Below are positions 23,408-32,565 of a DNA stretch of 64,000 nt, one piece after another (positions within the stretch are counted from its first letter, which is position 1; every line of letters starts with the position of its first letter). The notes beneath the pieces were generated by a model. It ran no database searches and was not told the DNA's origin. It saw only the letters and a list, made by a program, of their open reading frames with translations. The position numbers were made by a program, and so were the translations under genes. Source of the stretch: Leucobacter tenebrionis (GTDB lineage Bacteria; Actinomycetota; Actinomycetes; Actinomycetales; Microbacteriaceae); the NCBI RefSeq assembly GCF_019884725.1, contig NZ_CP082322.1, positions 2,480,001 to 2,544,000 of the forward strand. Direction: 5' to 3'.

Positions 23408-26005
23408 TCAGCGGCGGCGGGTCGTGGCCAGGGGCGATCCGGGCCTCGACCCGGTTCCCGAACCCGGGACGGCCCCCGACCCCGACGAGCCGGCTCCCGT
23501 ACTCGCCTTACGAGCTTCCTCACCGCTGATGAGATTGCCGAGTCGCGCCTTCATCGCCTCTCTGCTCGAGACTCCGAGCTTGGCGCGCGCCTGCGCGAGG
23601 TGCGATTCGACGGTGCGCACGCTGCAGCGCATGCGCTCGGCGATCTCGCGGTTGCTGAGGCCCTCGGCAGCGAGCTGCGCGGTGACGGTCTCGCGCGGGG
23701 TGAGCCGTTCGCGAGGCGGCGTGGAGATCGCGTCGGCGTTGAACCAGGGCACGCTTCGCGCGGCGCCGGCACGTAGCGCGGCGAGGCGCGCATCGGTCGC
23801 GGTCACACTGCCGCTCGCGCGACGCCGCAGGAAGATGCGTCGGGCTTCCCGCAGAGCGTACGCCGCGGGTGCCCGGAATCCGAGGGACTCGAGGCTCTCG
23901 GCCGCGCGGAGCAGGGCTGCCGGATTCTGGGCGCGCAGGGCCTCGAGGTGCGCGCGGATCGGGCCCTGGTGCGGCAGCGCTTCGAGCTCTGCAGGGTCCC
24001 CCGAGCCGATTCGCGCGCGGCCCGCGGGTGATGCGGGATCGGCGAAGGCCTCCGCCCGTACGCTGTCGAGCTGCCCGGAGAAGTAGATGAGCACCTGCGT
24101 GCTGTACAGCCGCAGCGCTTGCGGGTCCTGATCCTGATCGAACGACAGGTGACTCACCGTTCTGATGAAGTCGGTGAGGCGGAAGGCGATGAAGCGGGGC
24201 AGATGGTCTGCGAAACCCACCCACTCCAAGAGCGAGCGCGTCAGGTCGCCGTGGAGGAAGGCCGTGCGGGCGGCGAAGAGGTGGGTGACCCAGATGCGGT
24301 GGCGGGAGGATCCCGGGAGTCGGTCGACGAGGTTGCGCAACCGGGGATCATCGCCGGGCCCGGGTGAGAAGAACCGGATGATGCTCTGCGCGACGACTGC
24401 TGTCGACAGGACATCTCGCAGGCTCTCGGAGGCGTGGACCGCGAGGCGGGCGATCCGCGGTTCGACATCGTCGACGTTTAAGGAGCGGTAGCGCACGCCG
24501 TTCAGCGCCGCTTCGAAGGAGAGCAACTGCTGCGCCAGCAGTGAGATCTCGGGTCGCGGGTGGGTGCGGGCGATCCGCAGCAGTTCGGGAGCGTCTTCGG
24601 CGAGCGGCTCCGCGTCGTTCCAGCGTCGGATCACCAGCTGTGTGTCCGACCACTCCGGATCGTCGGGAGCGATATCGGGATCGGGTTCGAACGGCAGGCC
24701 GGCCTCCGCCGCCAGATTGCTCCGTAGGAAGCCTGCGGCGATCCTCTTCTCCGGCTCCGTCGGCGGGAGGTCGCAGTTGCCATGCGGCGGAGTCGCGCCG
24801 AGAAGCGACTGCAGCCCCACGTGCGCGTCGCGGAGCACGGTGACGAGTCTCGCGCGGGCGAGAGAGCAGAGGCCCGGGCCCTGCTGCCCCAGGCGCAGGA
24901 GCAGATCGCGGGCCCTCGCGCCCTCGCCGAAGCTGACGAGATCACCGATCACACGCTTCAGGAAGGACGTGTGCTGCTCGCTGAGCAGAGGATCGGAGAC
25001 GATCGAGCGATCGTTGCGACTGAGTACGCCGGCGCAGAAGATCGCCTCGTGGTCGGGGAGCGGGATCCCGTAGGTCTCTTGCGAGAGCAGGTGGGCGGCG
25101 GTGCTCTGCCGAACGCGGCCGAGCGTATCGGGTGTGGTCAGACTGCGCACGGCTGCGGCGTAGAGCCCCGGCACTCCGAAGAGCCCGGGTGAGTCGGGGT
25201 GGGGGAGCAGGAGGCCGCTGTCGAAGAGCCTCGACTGCGTGTCCGCCCCGAAGACGTCGGCGATACCGCTGCGGCTGCGCGGGCCGATCTCGGAGAGCAC
25301 AATGGCCGCGGCGATCTGCTCGGAGGTGAGTTGCGATTCGGCGATGCGGATGGGGTGGTGCAGCGTCGACAGGTGCAGGTCGGAGGCGTGCGTGCGAAGG
25401 ATCTTGGGGCGCGGCGTGCTCGAGAGGGATCCGCTGCGGTGCAACTGCAGCAGCGTCAGTGCGGCGCCAGGCAGCCCCCAGGAGAGCTGCTGGATGGCGG
25501 CGACCGTCACCGATGACAGCGGCTCGGGGCTGGCTCGATGCACGAGCCGGGCGATCCGGTCGTCGGAGAGCGGTTCGAGCCGGATCGGTTGGATGCGCTC
25601 GAGGATGCTCCTCGCCTCCGGGAACCGCTCGTGGAGGCGCCGCATGCGCTCGCCGTACCCCGTGGACGCGGACGACTCGGTGATCGTGGCGAGCACGTTC
25701 GATCCTGCGGCGACGCGTTCGGCCATCGCCTGCAGCGCCTCGGACGAGGCGAATTCGCAGTCGTCGACGAGGGTCAGCGCGCCGGGCGGCAGCTGTTCGA
25801 TGCGTTGCGCGGCATCGGGGTCGGTGCCCTCGACGATGAAGTGCTGTACATCGTGCTCGGAGAGAGACGCTGAGAGCGAGCGCAGCAGGTGGGATTTGCC
25901 GCTGCCGTTCGGCCCCGTCACGAGGACCGGATCGGAGCTACTGAGAACATGACGCAGGATCGTCTCCCGGACCTCTTCGCCGGTCGCTTCGATCGCCCCC
26001 TGCAT
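23408..26005 (-). CDS. large LuxR-family ATP-binding transcriptional regulator
   Basis: The 865-aa protein starts with a P-loop (GPNGSGKS, residues 31-38) and a Walker B-like LTLVDDCEF near 78, followed by a winged-helix-like region and a long helical middle that resembles TPR-type MalT/LAL regulators. A LuxR helix-turn-helix lies near 765-825 (LTPRETVTAQLAAEGLSNRE). After it comes a 37-residue Gly/Ser/Pro tail ending in TTRRR, which is unusual because the HTH is normally terminal. It probably binds ATP and an unknown ligand and controls nearby genes, most obviously the divergent surface protein. The ATG follows AGGGGGAG. Confidence 0.88.
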   Translation of the reverse strand: MQGAIEATGEEVRETILRHVLSSSDPVLVTGPNGSGKSHLLRSLSASLSEHDVQHFIVEGTDPDAAQRIEQLPPGALTLVDDCEFASSEALQAMAERVAAGSNVLATITESSASTGYGERMRRLHERFPEARSILERIQPIRLEPLSDDRIARLVHRASPEPLSSVTVAAIQQLSWGLPGAALTLLQLHRSGSLSSTPRPKILRTHASDLHLSTLHHPIRIAESQLTSEQIAAAIVLSEIGPRSRSGIADVFGADTQSRLFDSGLLLPHPDSPGLFGVPGLYAAAVRSLTTPDTLGRVRQSTAAHLLSQETYGIPLPDHEAIFCAGVLSRNDRSIVSDPLLSEQHTSFLKRVIGDLVSFGEGARARDLLLRLGQQGPGLCSLARARLVTVLRDAHVGLQSLLGATPPHGNCDLPPTEPEKRIAAGFLRSNLAAEAGLPFEPDPDIAPDDPEWSDTQLVIRRWNDAEPLAEDAPELLRIARTHPRPEISLLAQQLLSFEAALNGVRYRSLNVDDVEPRIARLAVHASESLRDVLSTAVVAQSIIRFFSPGPGDDPRLRNLVDRLPGSSRHRIWVTHLFAARTAFLHGDLTRSLLEWVGFADHLPRFIAFRLTDFIRTVSHLSFDQDQDPQALRLYSTQVLIYFSGQLDSVRAEAFADPASPAGRARIGSGDPAELEALPHQGPIRAHLEALRAQNPAALLRAAESLESLGFRAPAAYALREARRIFLRRRASGSVTATDARLAALRAGAARSVPWFNADAISTPPRERLTPRETVTAQLAAEGLSNREIAERMRCSVRTVESHLAQARAKLGVSSREAMKARLGNLISGEEARKASTGAGSSGSGAVPGSGTGSRPGSPLATTRRR

Positions 26006-26365
26006 GATGCTCCCCCTTGATCGGCCAGTAGGTCACCCACAAAAGTTCCCCAACAAATGTGCTACTGAACATGCACCACACTAGATGGTTTTTCGGGCCT
26101 GCTTCCGGCGTCTGCGCACGGCGTGGCCGTTCCGTTACGCGACACGCCCGCATCATTTCAGGGTCGCGGTTCTTATCTCTCAGTAGTCATCGGTCTCTGA
26201 GTGAGTAGTGGTCGGTGCGGACGTGCGGGCTGCGGAGACTCGTGGACCTCCTGAACCTTTGCTGAGAGTCTCAGTTCGGGTGTCTCTGTGTCCCGCGCGA
26301 TCCTCGTGCGGCGGTGGAGGCGCGCACTGGACCATTGCCAAATAACGAGATGACTGGGGAGTCTC
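26006..26365. other. divergent regulatory region with CTGAG/CTCAG inverted motifs
   Basis: This 360-bp gap is less GC-rich than its surroundings. CTGAGA-G-TCTCAG (26262-26274) is a perfect 13-bp palindrome. A second pair, CTCAG at 26179-26183 and CTGAG at 26197-26201, repeats the motif about 80 bp away. These are candidate operators for the LuxR-type regulator. No gene is visible here. Confidence 0.5.
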
Positions 26366-29300
26366 TTGGAAAATACGAACGAACTAAAGAGACGGGGCCG
26401 CAGACGCGGTTTCCGTGCTCTTGCGCTCGGCGCGGCGACGGTGACCGCTGTGGCAGGCGGAGTGGCGATCGCGCCGCTCACTGCCTCGGCGGACACCGTC
26501 GACGTCACCGCCGACTCGGCGGCGCACGGCCACGCTCTGTGGCTCGATGCGCTCTCTCTGGACGTAGCAGGTACTGCGTCCTCGCTCAGCGAGTTCCCGG
26601 ATAACGCCGGACCGAACACCGAATCGCTCAATCTCGAGGCCCTCGGGCTGCTCAACGTCGACCTCGGCGGGGTCAACCTTCCGCTGATCGGCGATGGCAC
26701 GAACGGCGGGTTGCTGCATCTCGGCAACCTCGGTGCGATCTCGAGCTGGTCGTCGTCGCCCTCGCTGACGGAGTCCTCCGCTTCCTCCGGACTCATCAAC
26801 GCCGACGGTTCGCTCGATGTCGATGCGGATGGAAACGGCGCGAACTTCGAGCGCGGCAAGCTCGATGCGACCGGTCTGCTGCGGCAGGTGCTGAGCGACG
26901 AACTCGTGAACACGGTGCTGAGCGAAGCTTCGGTGAGCATCGGTGCACTCGGATCCCGGGCGGATTCCGTCTCGGGCGAGGTCACGAGCGAGTACATGTT
27001 CTCGGGCCTCGGTCTCGATGTGAAGAGCCCGCTGGTCGCGGATCTCACCGGTGAGATCGACGGCGCGGTCGGTGGCATCCTCGGACCGATCGAATCGGCG
27101 ATTCAGGACGGCGGCGCCCTCAGCACCGCGATCACCAACCTCGTGAACTCGCTGGACGGGCTCCCGCTGGTCGATGCGCAGCTGAACGCTTTCGGTGTCG
27201 ACACGACGTCGCTGACGAGCGAGGTTCGTGAGGCGCTGCTGCAGACGCCGCTCGAGAACGCCGAGGGATCGGTTTCGATCAGCCTTGCCGACGGCACGAT
27301 CCACGTGGATCTGGATCGGCTCGTGGTGGATGGCTCGGGCGCGACGAGCCTGAGCACCCTCCCCGCGAACACCCAGGTGCTCGACGATGCCACTGTCACC
27401 GCGATTCTCGATGGTGTGAGCGACGCGCTCATCGGCAACGGCCCGAACTCCCTCGTGACCAAGGCCGTGGACCTCATCACTCAGGGGATCTACGACCTCG
27501 CGGTGACCCTGGATATCGAGGTGGGCCTGAGCGTCAACTACCTCCTCGGGACGCTCGATGTGGCTAAGGGACCCATCACCGTCAACACCAGCATCGGCAG
27601 CCTCATCGGCGCCGAGGGATACGACGCGCCGGTTGTGAACGTCGAGGGTGTGGCTCTGCTGCCGGGCCTTCCGATTCCGGTGAACATCGGCACGCTGCTG
27701 CAGCCGGTCGTCGATCTGCTGACCTCGACGCTGACCACCATCGGCGGCGAGATTCTCGATCCGCTCGTGAGCACTGCCGTCGCGAACGTGCAGCCTGCGC
27801 TCATGACCGTGGTCGAGGGCGTTGTCACTCCGGTGATCTCCGCGCTCGAGCCGCTGCTGCAGAACCTGCTGACCATCACGATCAACGAGCAGCCGACGCT
27901 TGCCGGCGGCCAGGGCGACTTCGGCGAGGGCAGCTTCACGGTTCGCGCGCTGAGCATCAGCCTCCTGCCGAACGTCGCGACGAACGGCGCTGTGGCTCTG
28001 CAGCTCGGATCGTCGACCGTCGACGCTCTCGACGAGGTGCCGGCGACGCTCCAGGCTTCGCCGAACCCGGTGCTGCAGGGCGGCACCGTCACGCTGACCG
28101 GCACCGGATTCGAGCCCGGAGAGGACGTGGAGATCACCCTCCCCGACGGCACCACCACCACGGTGACCGCCGATGAGAACGGCGCGATCGCGACGAGCTG
28201 GGATGTCCCCGCCGACTACCCGGTCGGCCAGGCGGACTTCTCCGCAGAGGGCCAGACCTCTGGTCGTACCGCTGACGCGAGCACGGTCGTCGAGGCCGAG
28301 GGCGACGCCGGTGCGAATGTGAACGCTTCGGCTTCGGCATCCGCTTCGGCGACGGCCGACGACAACAGCAACGCCTCGGCTCAGGTCGCGGCTCAGGCTG
28401 CTGCCGATGAGGACGCGAACACGACCGCTTCGGCGGCCGCAGACGTGACCGCTGACGCTGCCGCTGCAGTTGCTGCGACCGCGGAGGCCTCGACTGAGGC
28501 TTCGGCGAACACGCAGGCTGCTGCTGCTGCTTCGGCTCAGGCCTCGGCCGACTCGACCGCTGATTCCGCTCAGGATGCCGACGCGTCGGCTGCTGCTTCG
28601 GCTGCGGCGACCGCGGATGCAGCCTCTGCCTCGGAGGCCTCCTCGGAGGCTGCCGCGCAGGCGACCTCGTCGGCCACCGCTTCGGCTGCTGCATCGGCCG
28701 ATGTGGATGCGAACGCTTCGGCTGATCCCGCTGCGAACGCGACGGCCGATCCGACCGCTGCCGCGACCGCGACCGCTGATCCGGATGCGACCGCGACGGC
28801 TGACCCGGATGCGACCGCGACGGCTGACCCGGCCGCGGATGCGTCGGCTGATCCGACCGCGAACGCTTCGGCTGATCCCGCCGCGAACGCGACGGCCGAT
28901 CCGACCGCTGCCGCGACGGCGACCGCTGATCCGGATGTGACCGCGACGGCTACGGCCGACCCGGATGCGACTGCGACCGCGACGGCTGATCCTGACGCGA
29001 ACGCGACTGCTGACGCCGACGTGAATGTGAACGCTTCGGCTTCCGCATCGGCTTCGGCTGATGCCGCTGCTGACAACGAGGCGACCGCTGCCGCGCAGGC
29101 TGCCGCTGAGGCCGCTGCCGATGAGGACGCGAACACGACCGCGTCGGCTGCCGCCGATGTGAGCGCGAACGCCGCTGCTGAGGTCGCTGCGACGGCTGAC
29201 GCCTCGAACGAGGCTTCGGCGAACACGCAGGCCGCGGCTTCCGCCTCGGCTCAGGCCTCGGCCGACTCGACCGCTGATTCCGCTCAGGATGCCGATGCGT

Positions 29301-30181
29301 CGGCTGCTGCTTCGGCCGCTGCCAACGCAGACGCTTCGGCTGCTTCGGAGGCCTCCTCGGAGGCTGCCGCGCAGGCGACCTCGTCGGCCACCGCTTCTGC
29401 TTCGGCTTCGGCCGACGCGAATGCGAGCGCCGATGCTGATCCGAGCGCAGCTGCAACGGCTACGGCCGATCCCGACGCGACCGCGACCGCCGACGCCGAC
29501 CCCAGCGCGAGCGCTGAGGCTGAGGCAGAGGCCGACGCTGACACTGATGTGAACGCGTCTGCTTCGGCAGCCGCATCGGCCCAGGCCGATGTTTCCGCCG
29601 ACGCTGCCGCTGAGACCGCTGCTGAGACCTCGGCGACCGCCGACGCCTCGACCTCGGCAACCGCTGAGGCCTCCGCTGCAGCGGACGTCAGCGCCCAGGC
29701 TGCGGCTCAGGCCGCCGCCCAGGTTGCAGCCAGCGCCGACGTCGAGGCTGATGCGTCGCAGAACGCGTCGCAGGACACCTCGGCTGACGCCAACGTCGCT
29801 GCGAGCGCTGCGGCCCAGGCGAGCGCCGACCAGTCGGCCTCCGCTGACGCCACCGCCTCGGCCACGGCTTCCGCCTCGGCCGAAGCCGATGCGACCTCCG
29901 CTGCCGCTGCCACGGCCGAGGCTGATGCGGCATCCGCCGCCGAGGCCGCTGCCAGCCAGCAGGCGAAGGCTGCATCGACGGCCAACGCGGCGGCTTCGGC
30001 CTCCGCTTCGGCCAGCAGCCAGGGTGCGTCCGAGGGTGCGGCTCACGCCAGCGCCAAGGATCTCGCTCGCACCGGTGCCGACCAGGGCGGCCTCATCGCC
30101 GCCGCCGGTCTGATGCTGCTGCTCGCGGGAGCCGCGGGTGTGGTCGTCGCGAGGCGCCGCACCGCGAACGCGGGCCGCTGA
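26366..30181 (+). CDS. sortase-anchored choice-of-anchor-G-like surface protein with long Ala/Ser/Asp/Thr repeat stalk
   Basis: The 1271-aa protein starts at TTG 26366 after GGGGAG. It has a basic N-terminus and a signal peptide ending near ASA (about residue 40). Residues about 45-560 form a Leu/Gly/Asp-rich domain resembling choice-of-anchor G proteins (LNVDLGGVNLPLIGDG). An Ig-like domain follows (about 560-645; LTGTGFEPGEDVEI). Residues about 650-1230 are low-complexity stalk made of Ala with Ser, Asp, Thr, Asn and Gln. The end has LARTG at 1233-1237, a hydrophobic span and ARRRTANAGR, a class E-type LAXTG sorting signal. It should be covalently fixed to the cell wall, perhaps as an adhesin. 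No sortase gene is adjacent. Confidence 0.85.
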   Translation: MENTNELKRRGRRRGFRALALGAATVTAVAGGVAIAPLTASADTVDVTADSAAHGHALWLDALSLDVAGTASSLSEFPDNAGPNTESLNLEALGLLNVDLGGVNLPLIGDGTNGGLLHLGNLGAISSWSSSPSLTESSASSGLINADGSLDVDADGNGANFERGKLDATGLLRQVLSDELVNTVLSEASVSIGALGSRADSVSGEVTSEYMFSGLGLDVKSPLVADLTGEIDGAVGGILGPIESAIQDGGALSTAITNLVNSLDGLPLVDAQLNAFGVDTTSLTSEVREALLQTPLENAEGSVSISLADGTIHVDLDRLVVDGSGATSLSTLPANTQVLDDATVTAILDGVSDALIGNGPNSLVTKAVDLITQGIYDLAVTLDIEVGLSVNYLLGTLDVAKGPITVNTSIGSLIGAEGYDAPVVNVEGVALLPGLPIPVNIGTLLQPVVDLLTSTLTTIGGEILDPLVSTAVANVQPALMTVVEGVVTPVISALEPLLQNLLTITINEQPTLAGGQGDFGEGSFTVRALSISLLPNVATNGAVALQLGSSTVDALDEVPATLQASPNPVLQGGTVTLTGTGFEPGEDVEITLPDGTTTTVTADENGAIATSWDVPADYPVGQADFSAEGQTSGRTADASTVVEAEGDAGANVNASASASASATADDNSNASAQVAAQAAADEDANTTASAAADVTADAAAAVAATAEASTEASANTQAAAAASAQASADSTADSAQDADASAAASAAATADAASASEASSEAAAQATSSATASAAASADVDANASADPAANATADPTAAATATADPDATATADPDATATADPAADASADPTANASADPAANATADPTAAATATADPDVTATATADPDATATATADPDANATADADVNVNASASASASADAAADNEATAAAQAAAEAAADEDANTTASAAADVSANAAAEVAATADASNEASANTQAAASASAQASADSTADSAQDADASAAASAAANADASAASEASSEAAAQATSSATASASASADANASADADPSAAATATADPDATATADADPSASAEAEAEADADTDVNASASAAASAQADVSADAAAETAAETSATADASTSATAEASAAADVSAQAAAQAAAQVAASADVEADASQNASQDTSADANVAASAAAQASADQSASADATASATASASAEADATSAAAATAEADAASAAEAAASQQAKAASTANAAASASASASSQGASEGAAHASAKDLARTGADQGGLIAAAGLMLLLAGAAGVVVARRRTANAGR
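28318..29450 (+). repeat. 708-714-bp internal duplication in the surface-protein gene
   Basis: Module 1 (about 28318-28735) and module 2 (about 29030-29450) share long identical stretches, for example ACTCGACCGCTGATTCCGCT at 28551 and 29265 and GGACGCGAACACGACCG at 28411 and 29125. The offset is exactly 714 bp (238 codons), shortening to 708 bp at the left edge. Between them lie short ACGGCTGA(T/C)CC-type units encoding ATADPD repeats. The reading frame is kept throughout. Confidence 0.85.
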
Positions 30182-30193
30182 GATAACCGGTGA

Positions 30194-30264
30194 GGGGGTC
30201 GCGCCGTCGGGCGCGGCCCCCGATCCGCGTGGCCGGGGACGCCGATCGGCGACCCCGGCCACGC
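30194..30264 (+). terminator. tandem GC-rich hairpins after the surface-protein gene
   Basis: GGGGGTCGCGCC/GGCGCGGCCCCC (30194-30221) is followed by GCGTGGCCGGGG/CCCCGGCCACGC (30227-30264) and then TCTGGTTTTCG. The pair should end the surface-protein message before the DUF5819 gene. Confidence 0.75.
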
Positions 30265-30381
30265 TCTGGTTTTCGGGAGACGCCGCCACCCCATAAAGTG
30301 GAGGCACTGTGGTCGCAGGGGATCGAGAAGGCGACCGCACCGCATCGAGTTTTGACACGCATTGAGAGCTATGGGGGAGCC

Positions 30382-31263
30382 ATGCCGAACACGAGAACAC
30401 CGGAGCGCGAAGATCCGGTTTCCGCGGCGTCTCGGGACGATGCCGGGGTCCGCAGTGAGGCGCCCCCGGCGAAGCCCGCCCCCAAGCCCAAGGTCTGGGT
30501 ACGGCTCGTCGCCCTCGCGGCCGCGTTGTTCACCGCGTGGCATATTCTGGCGTCGTTCCTGTGGATCGCGCCGTACAGCGCCAACGCCCGCGAGATCGTG
30601 CCGGGCGGGCAGAGCACCCTCAGCTCCTACATGATCCCCTTCTTCGGCCAGTCGTGGAGCGTGTTCGCGCCCGAGCCGATCAACGGCGACTATCACTTCA
30701 ACGTGCGGGCGACCCTCGCCGACGGCAGCGAGACGGGCTGGGTGAGCGCTACCGATGTCGAGCTGTCGATGATCCGATACAACCTCTTCCCGCCCAGGGC
30801 CGGCATTCAGTCGAGCGAGGTCGCTTCCAACTACAAGGGCGCCTACGACAAGCTGTACGCAAACCAGCGCACGGTCGTCGGCGGGGACTTCGTCGTCGAG
30901 AACTGGGAGGTCGGCCTGCAGGCCGCTCTCGAGAAGCAGCCGGATCCGCAGGCCGCGGACGGAGCGAACGCGCAAGCCGGCAACACCGCCGAGATCACGA
31001 AGCTGCTCGCCGAGGAGCACCGCACCACGGCCTACGCCACCCAGGTGGCTCGCGCGATCTGGGGCGACGACGTCGAGAAGGTGCAGTTCAGGGTGAGCCG
31101 CCAGAACATCGTGCCGTTCGCCGAGCGTCACAACCCGCAGGCGCAGCGCCCGGAGCCGACCGTCGTGCTGCCCGGCTGGCGGGCGCCGATCGTCGAAGAG
31201 GGACAGAACGACGGCAACTTCGCCGAGGTGTTCCGCGGTCAGTTCGAGAGGATCACGCGATGA
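30382..31263 (+). CDS. DUF5819-family membrane protein (SdpA-like partner)
   Basis: The ATG at 30382 follows GGGGGAG. The 293-aa protein has a Pro/Lys/Glu-rich cytosolic N-terminus, one membrane span (about 36-58, LVALAAALFTAWHILASFLW) and a large exported domain with GQSWSVFAPEP, a hallmark of DUF5819. The family is commonly found beside HTTM proteins and is reminiscent of SdpA of the Bacillus SDP toxin-maturation system. Function in actinobacteria is unknown. TAAAGT at 30294-30299 is a possible -10. The stop overlaps the HTTM start (ATGA). Confidence 0.8.
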   Translation: MPNTRTPEREDPVSAASRDDAGVRSEAPPAKPAPKPKVWVRLVALAAALFTAWHILASFLWIAPYSANAREIVPGGQSTLSSYMIPFFGQSWSVFAPEPINGDYHFNVRATLADGSETGWVSATDVELSMIRYNLFPPRAGIQSSEVASNYKGAYDKLYANQRTVVGGDFVVENWEVGLQAALEKQPDPQAADGANAQAGNTAEITKLLAEEHRTTAYATQVARAIWGDDVEKVQFRVSRQNIVPFAERHNPQAQRPEPTVVLPGWRAPIVEEGQNDGNFAEVFRGQFERITR

Positions 31264-32429
31264 GCAAGCAGCGTACGCGCACCCAGGCCGCACCCGGCGC
31301 CGAACGCGCGGGGTCGGCGGCGAACGACGCCGATCGCCTCGAGACCGTGAGATCGGGGGAGGGATCGGGATCCGGATCCGCTCAGGCCGGCACCCCGGTG
31401 GCGCGTTTCTTCTCGTTCATCGGCAGCATCATCGCGGCCGCCTGGCTCTCGTTCGCGAACACGATCGGCGACGCGCTCGCCTTCTTCGAGAACTGGCTGT
31501 TCAACGGCAAGAAAGCCCTCTACGGCATCGCCGTCACCCGCATCGTGTTCGGCGTCACCGCTTTCGGGCTGCTCGTCTCGAACTTCAGCACCCGCCTCTA
31601 CACGTTCGGATCGGGGTCGGCCTGGAACGGCGAGATCGCCGAGCCGGTCAGCGACTTCCCGAAGATCTGGCTCTTCAGCGCGTTCCACGCGGTCGCGGCC
31701 AACGATGCGGCCTTCACGGTGCTCTACATCCTGCTCATCGTGCTGGCGGTGCTGTTCGCGCTCGGTTGGCGGTTCAGGATCGTGCTCCCCGTCTTCTTCA
31801 TCGGGTGGATCAGCTTCATCGAGATGAACGACATGGTCGGCGATCAGGGCGACAACATGTTCCGCATCGCCATGATCCTCATGTTCTTCACCGATGCCGC
31901 CGCTCGCTGGTCGCTCGACGCTCGCCGCCGCGCGAAGCAGGAGTGGTTCGCCCCCGGATCCTCGCCGAATCTGATCGGCACCGCGCTGCACAACCTCGCC
32001 CTCATCGCGCTCACCGCCCAGGTCGCCTTCGTGTACGCCTCCGGCGCGCTCTACAAGGCGCAGGGCGCGCCGTGGGCCGAGGGGCGAGCGGTCTACGACC
32101 CGCTGCACACCGCCCGGTTCGGCACCTGGCCCGTGCTCAGCGACCTCATCACCGCGTGGGGACCGATGGTCGCGATCGGCACCTGGGGCTCGATCCTGCT
32201 GCAGGCCGCGTTCCTGCTCGCGCTGCTGTCGCGGCCGACCAGGCTCATCGCGCTCTTCGGCATCCTGGGGTTCCACGTGATGATCGGCGTGCTCATGGGG
32301 CTGCCCTGGTTCTCGCTGACCATGATCGCGATCGACTCGATCTTCATCCGTGATCGCAGCTGGGAGAGGCTCGACGCGGGCGTGCGGCGGAGATGGCGGG
32401 CCGCCATGGGCAAACCGGTCGCAGCGTAG
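31260..32429 (+). CDS. HTTM-domain membrane protein (SdpB-like)
   Basis: The 389-aa protein has a disordered N-terminus and about eight membrane segments typical of HTTM, the fold shared with vitamin K-dependent gamma-carboxylase and SdpB. Landmarks are YGIAVTRIVFGVTAFGLLVS, the loop after NDMVGDQGDNMFRI, and QVAFVYASGALYKAQG. The start overlaps the DUF5819 stop (ATGA), so the pair is translationally coupled. In Bacillus the SdpA/SdpB pair matures the SdpC toxin. No SdpC-like peptide gene is visible here, so the substrate is unknown. Confidence 0.83.
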   Translation: MSKQRTRTQAAPGAERAGSAANDADRLETVRSGEGSGSGSAQAGTPVARFFSFIGSIIAAAWLSFANTIGDALAFFENWLFNGKKALYGIAVTRIVFGVTAFGLLVSNFSTRLYTFGSGSAWNGEIAEPVSDFPKIWLFSAFHAVAANDAAFTVLYILLIVLAVLFALGWRFRIVLPVFFIGWISFIEMNDMVGDQGDNMFRIAMILMFFTDAAARWSLDARRRAKQEWFAPGSSPNLIGTALHNLALIALTAQVAFVYASGALYKAQGAPWAEGRAVYDPLHTARFGTWPVLSDLITAWGPMVAIGTWGSILLQAAFLLALLSRPTRLIALFGILGFHVMIGVLMGLPWFSLTMIAIDSIFIRDRSWERLDAGVRRRWRAAMGKPVAA

Positions 32430-32438
32430 CGCGCTGGT

Positions 32439-32505
32439 GGCTCGCCGCTGGTCGCTGGCAGCTCGCCGCTGGTCGCTGGTCGCTGGTCGCCCGTCGCTCG
32501 CCGCT
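32439..32505. repeat. short CGCTGGTCGCT tandem repeats after the HTTM gene
   Basis: GCTCGCCGCTGGTCGCTGG occurs twice and is followed by CGCTGGT units. With the repeat set at 32566 it fills the 361-bp gap before the HerA-like gene. Confidence 0.6.
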
Positions 32506-32565
32506 GTTCTGCGGCTGCGCAGCCGTTCCGCCGCCAGCCGTCGTCCGATTCGCCCGTCGTCATCG

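Noticed and set aside
30182-30381. A hidden SdpC-like peptide gene between the surface protein and DUF5819
   Set aside because: The gap is filled by two hairpins and a promoter-like segment; no short frame with a ribosome-binding site and a signal peptide is present.
26384-30400. A 1338-codon open frame antisense to the surface-protein gene, rich in Arg, Gly and Ser
   Set aside because: It is the mirror of GCN-rich alanine codons at high GC. It has no plausible start signal and no domain, and it covers a well-supported gene with a signal peptide and a sorting motif.
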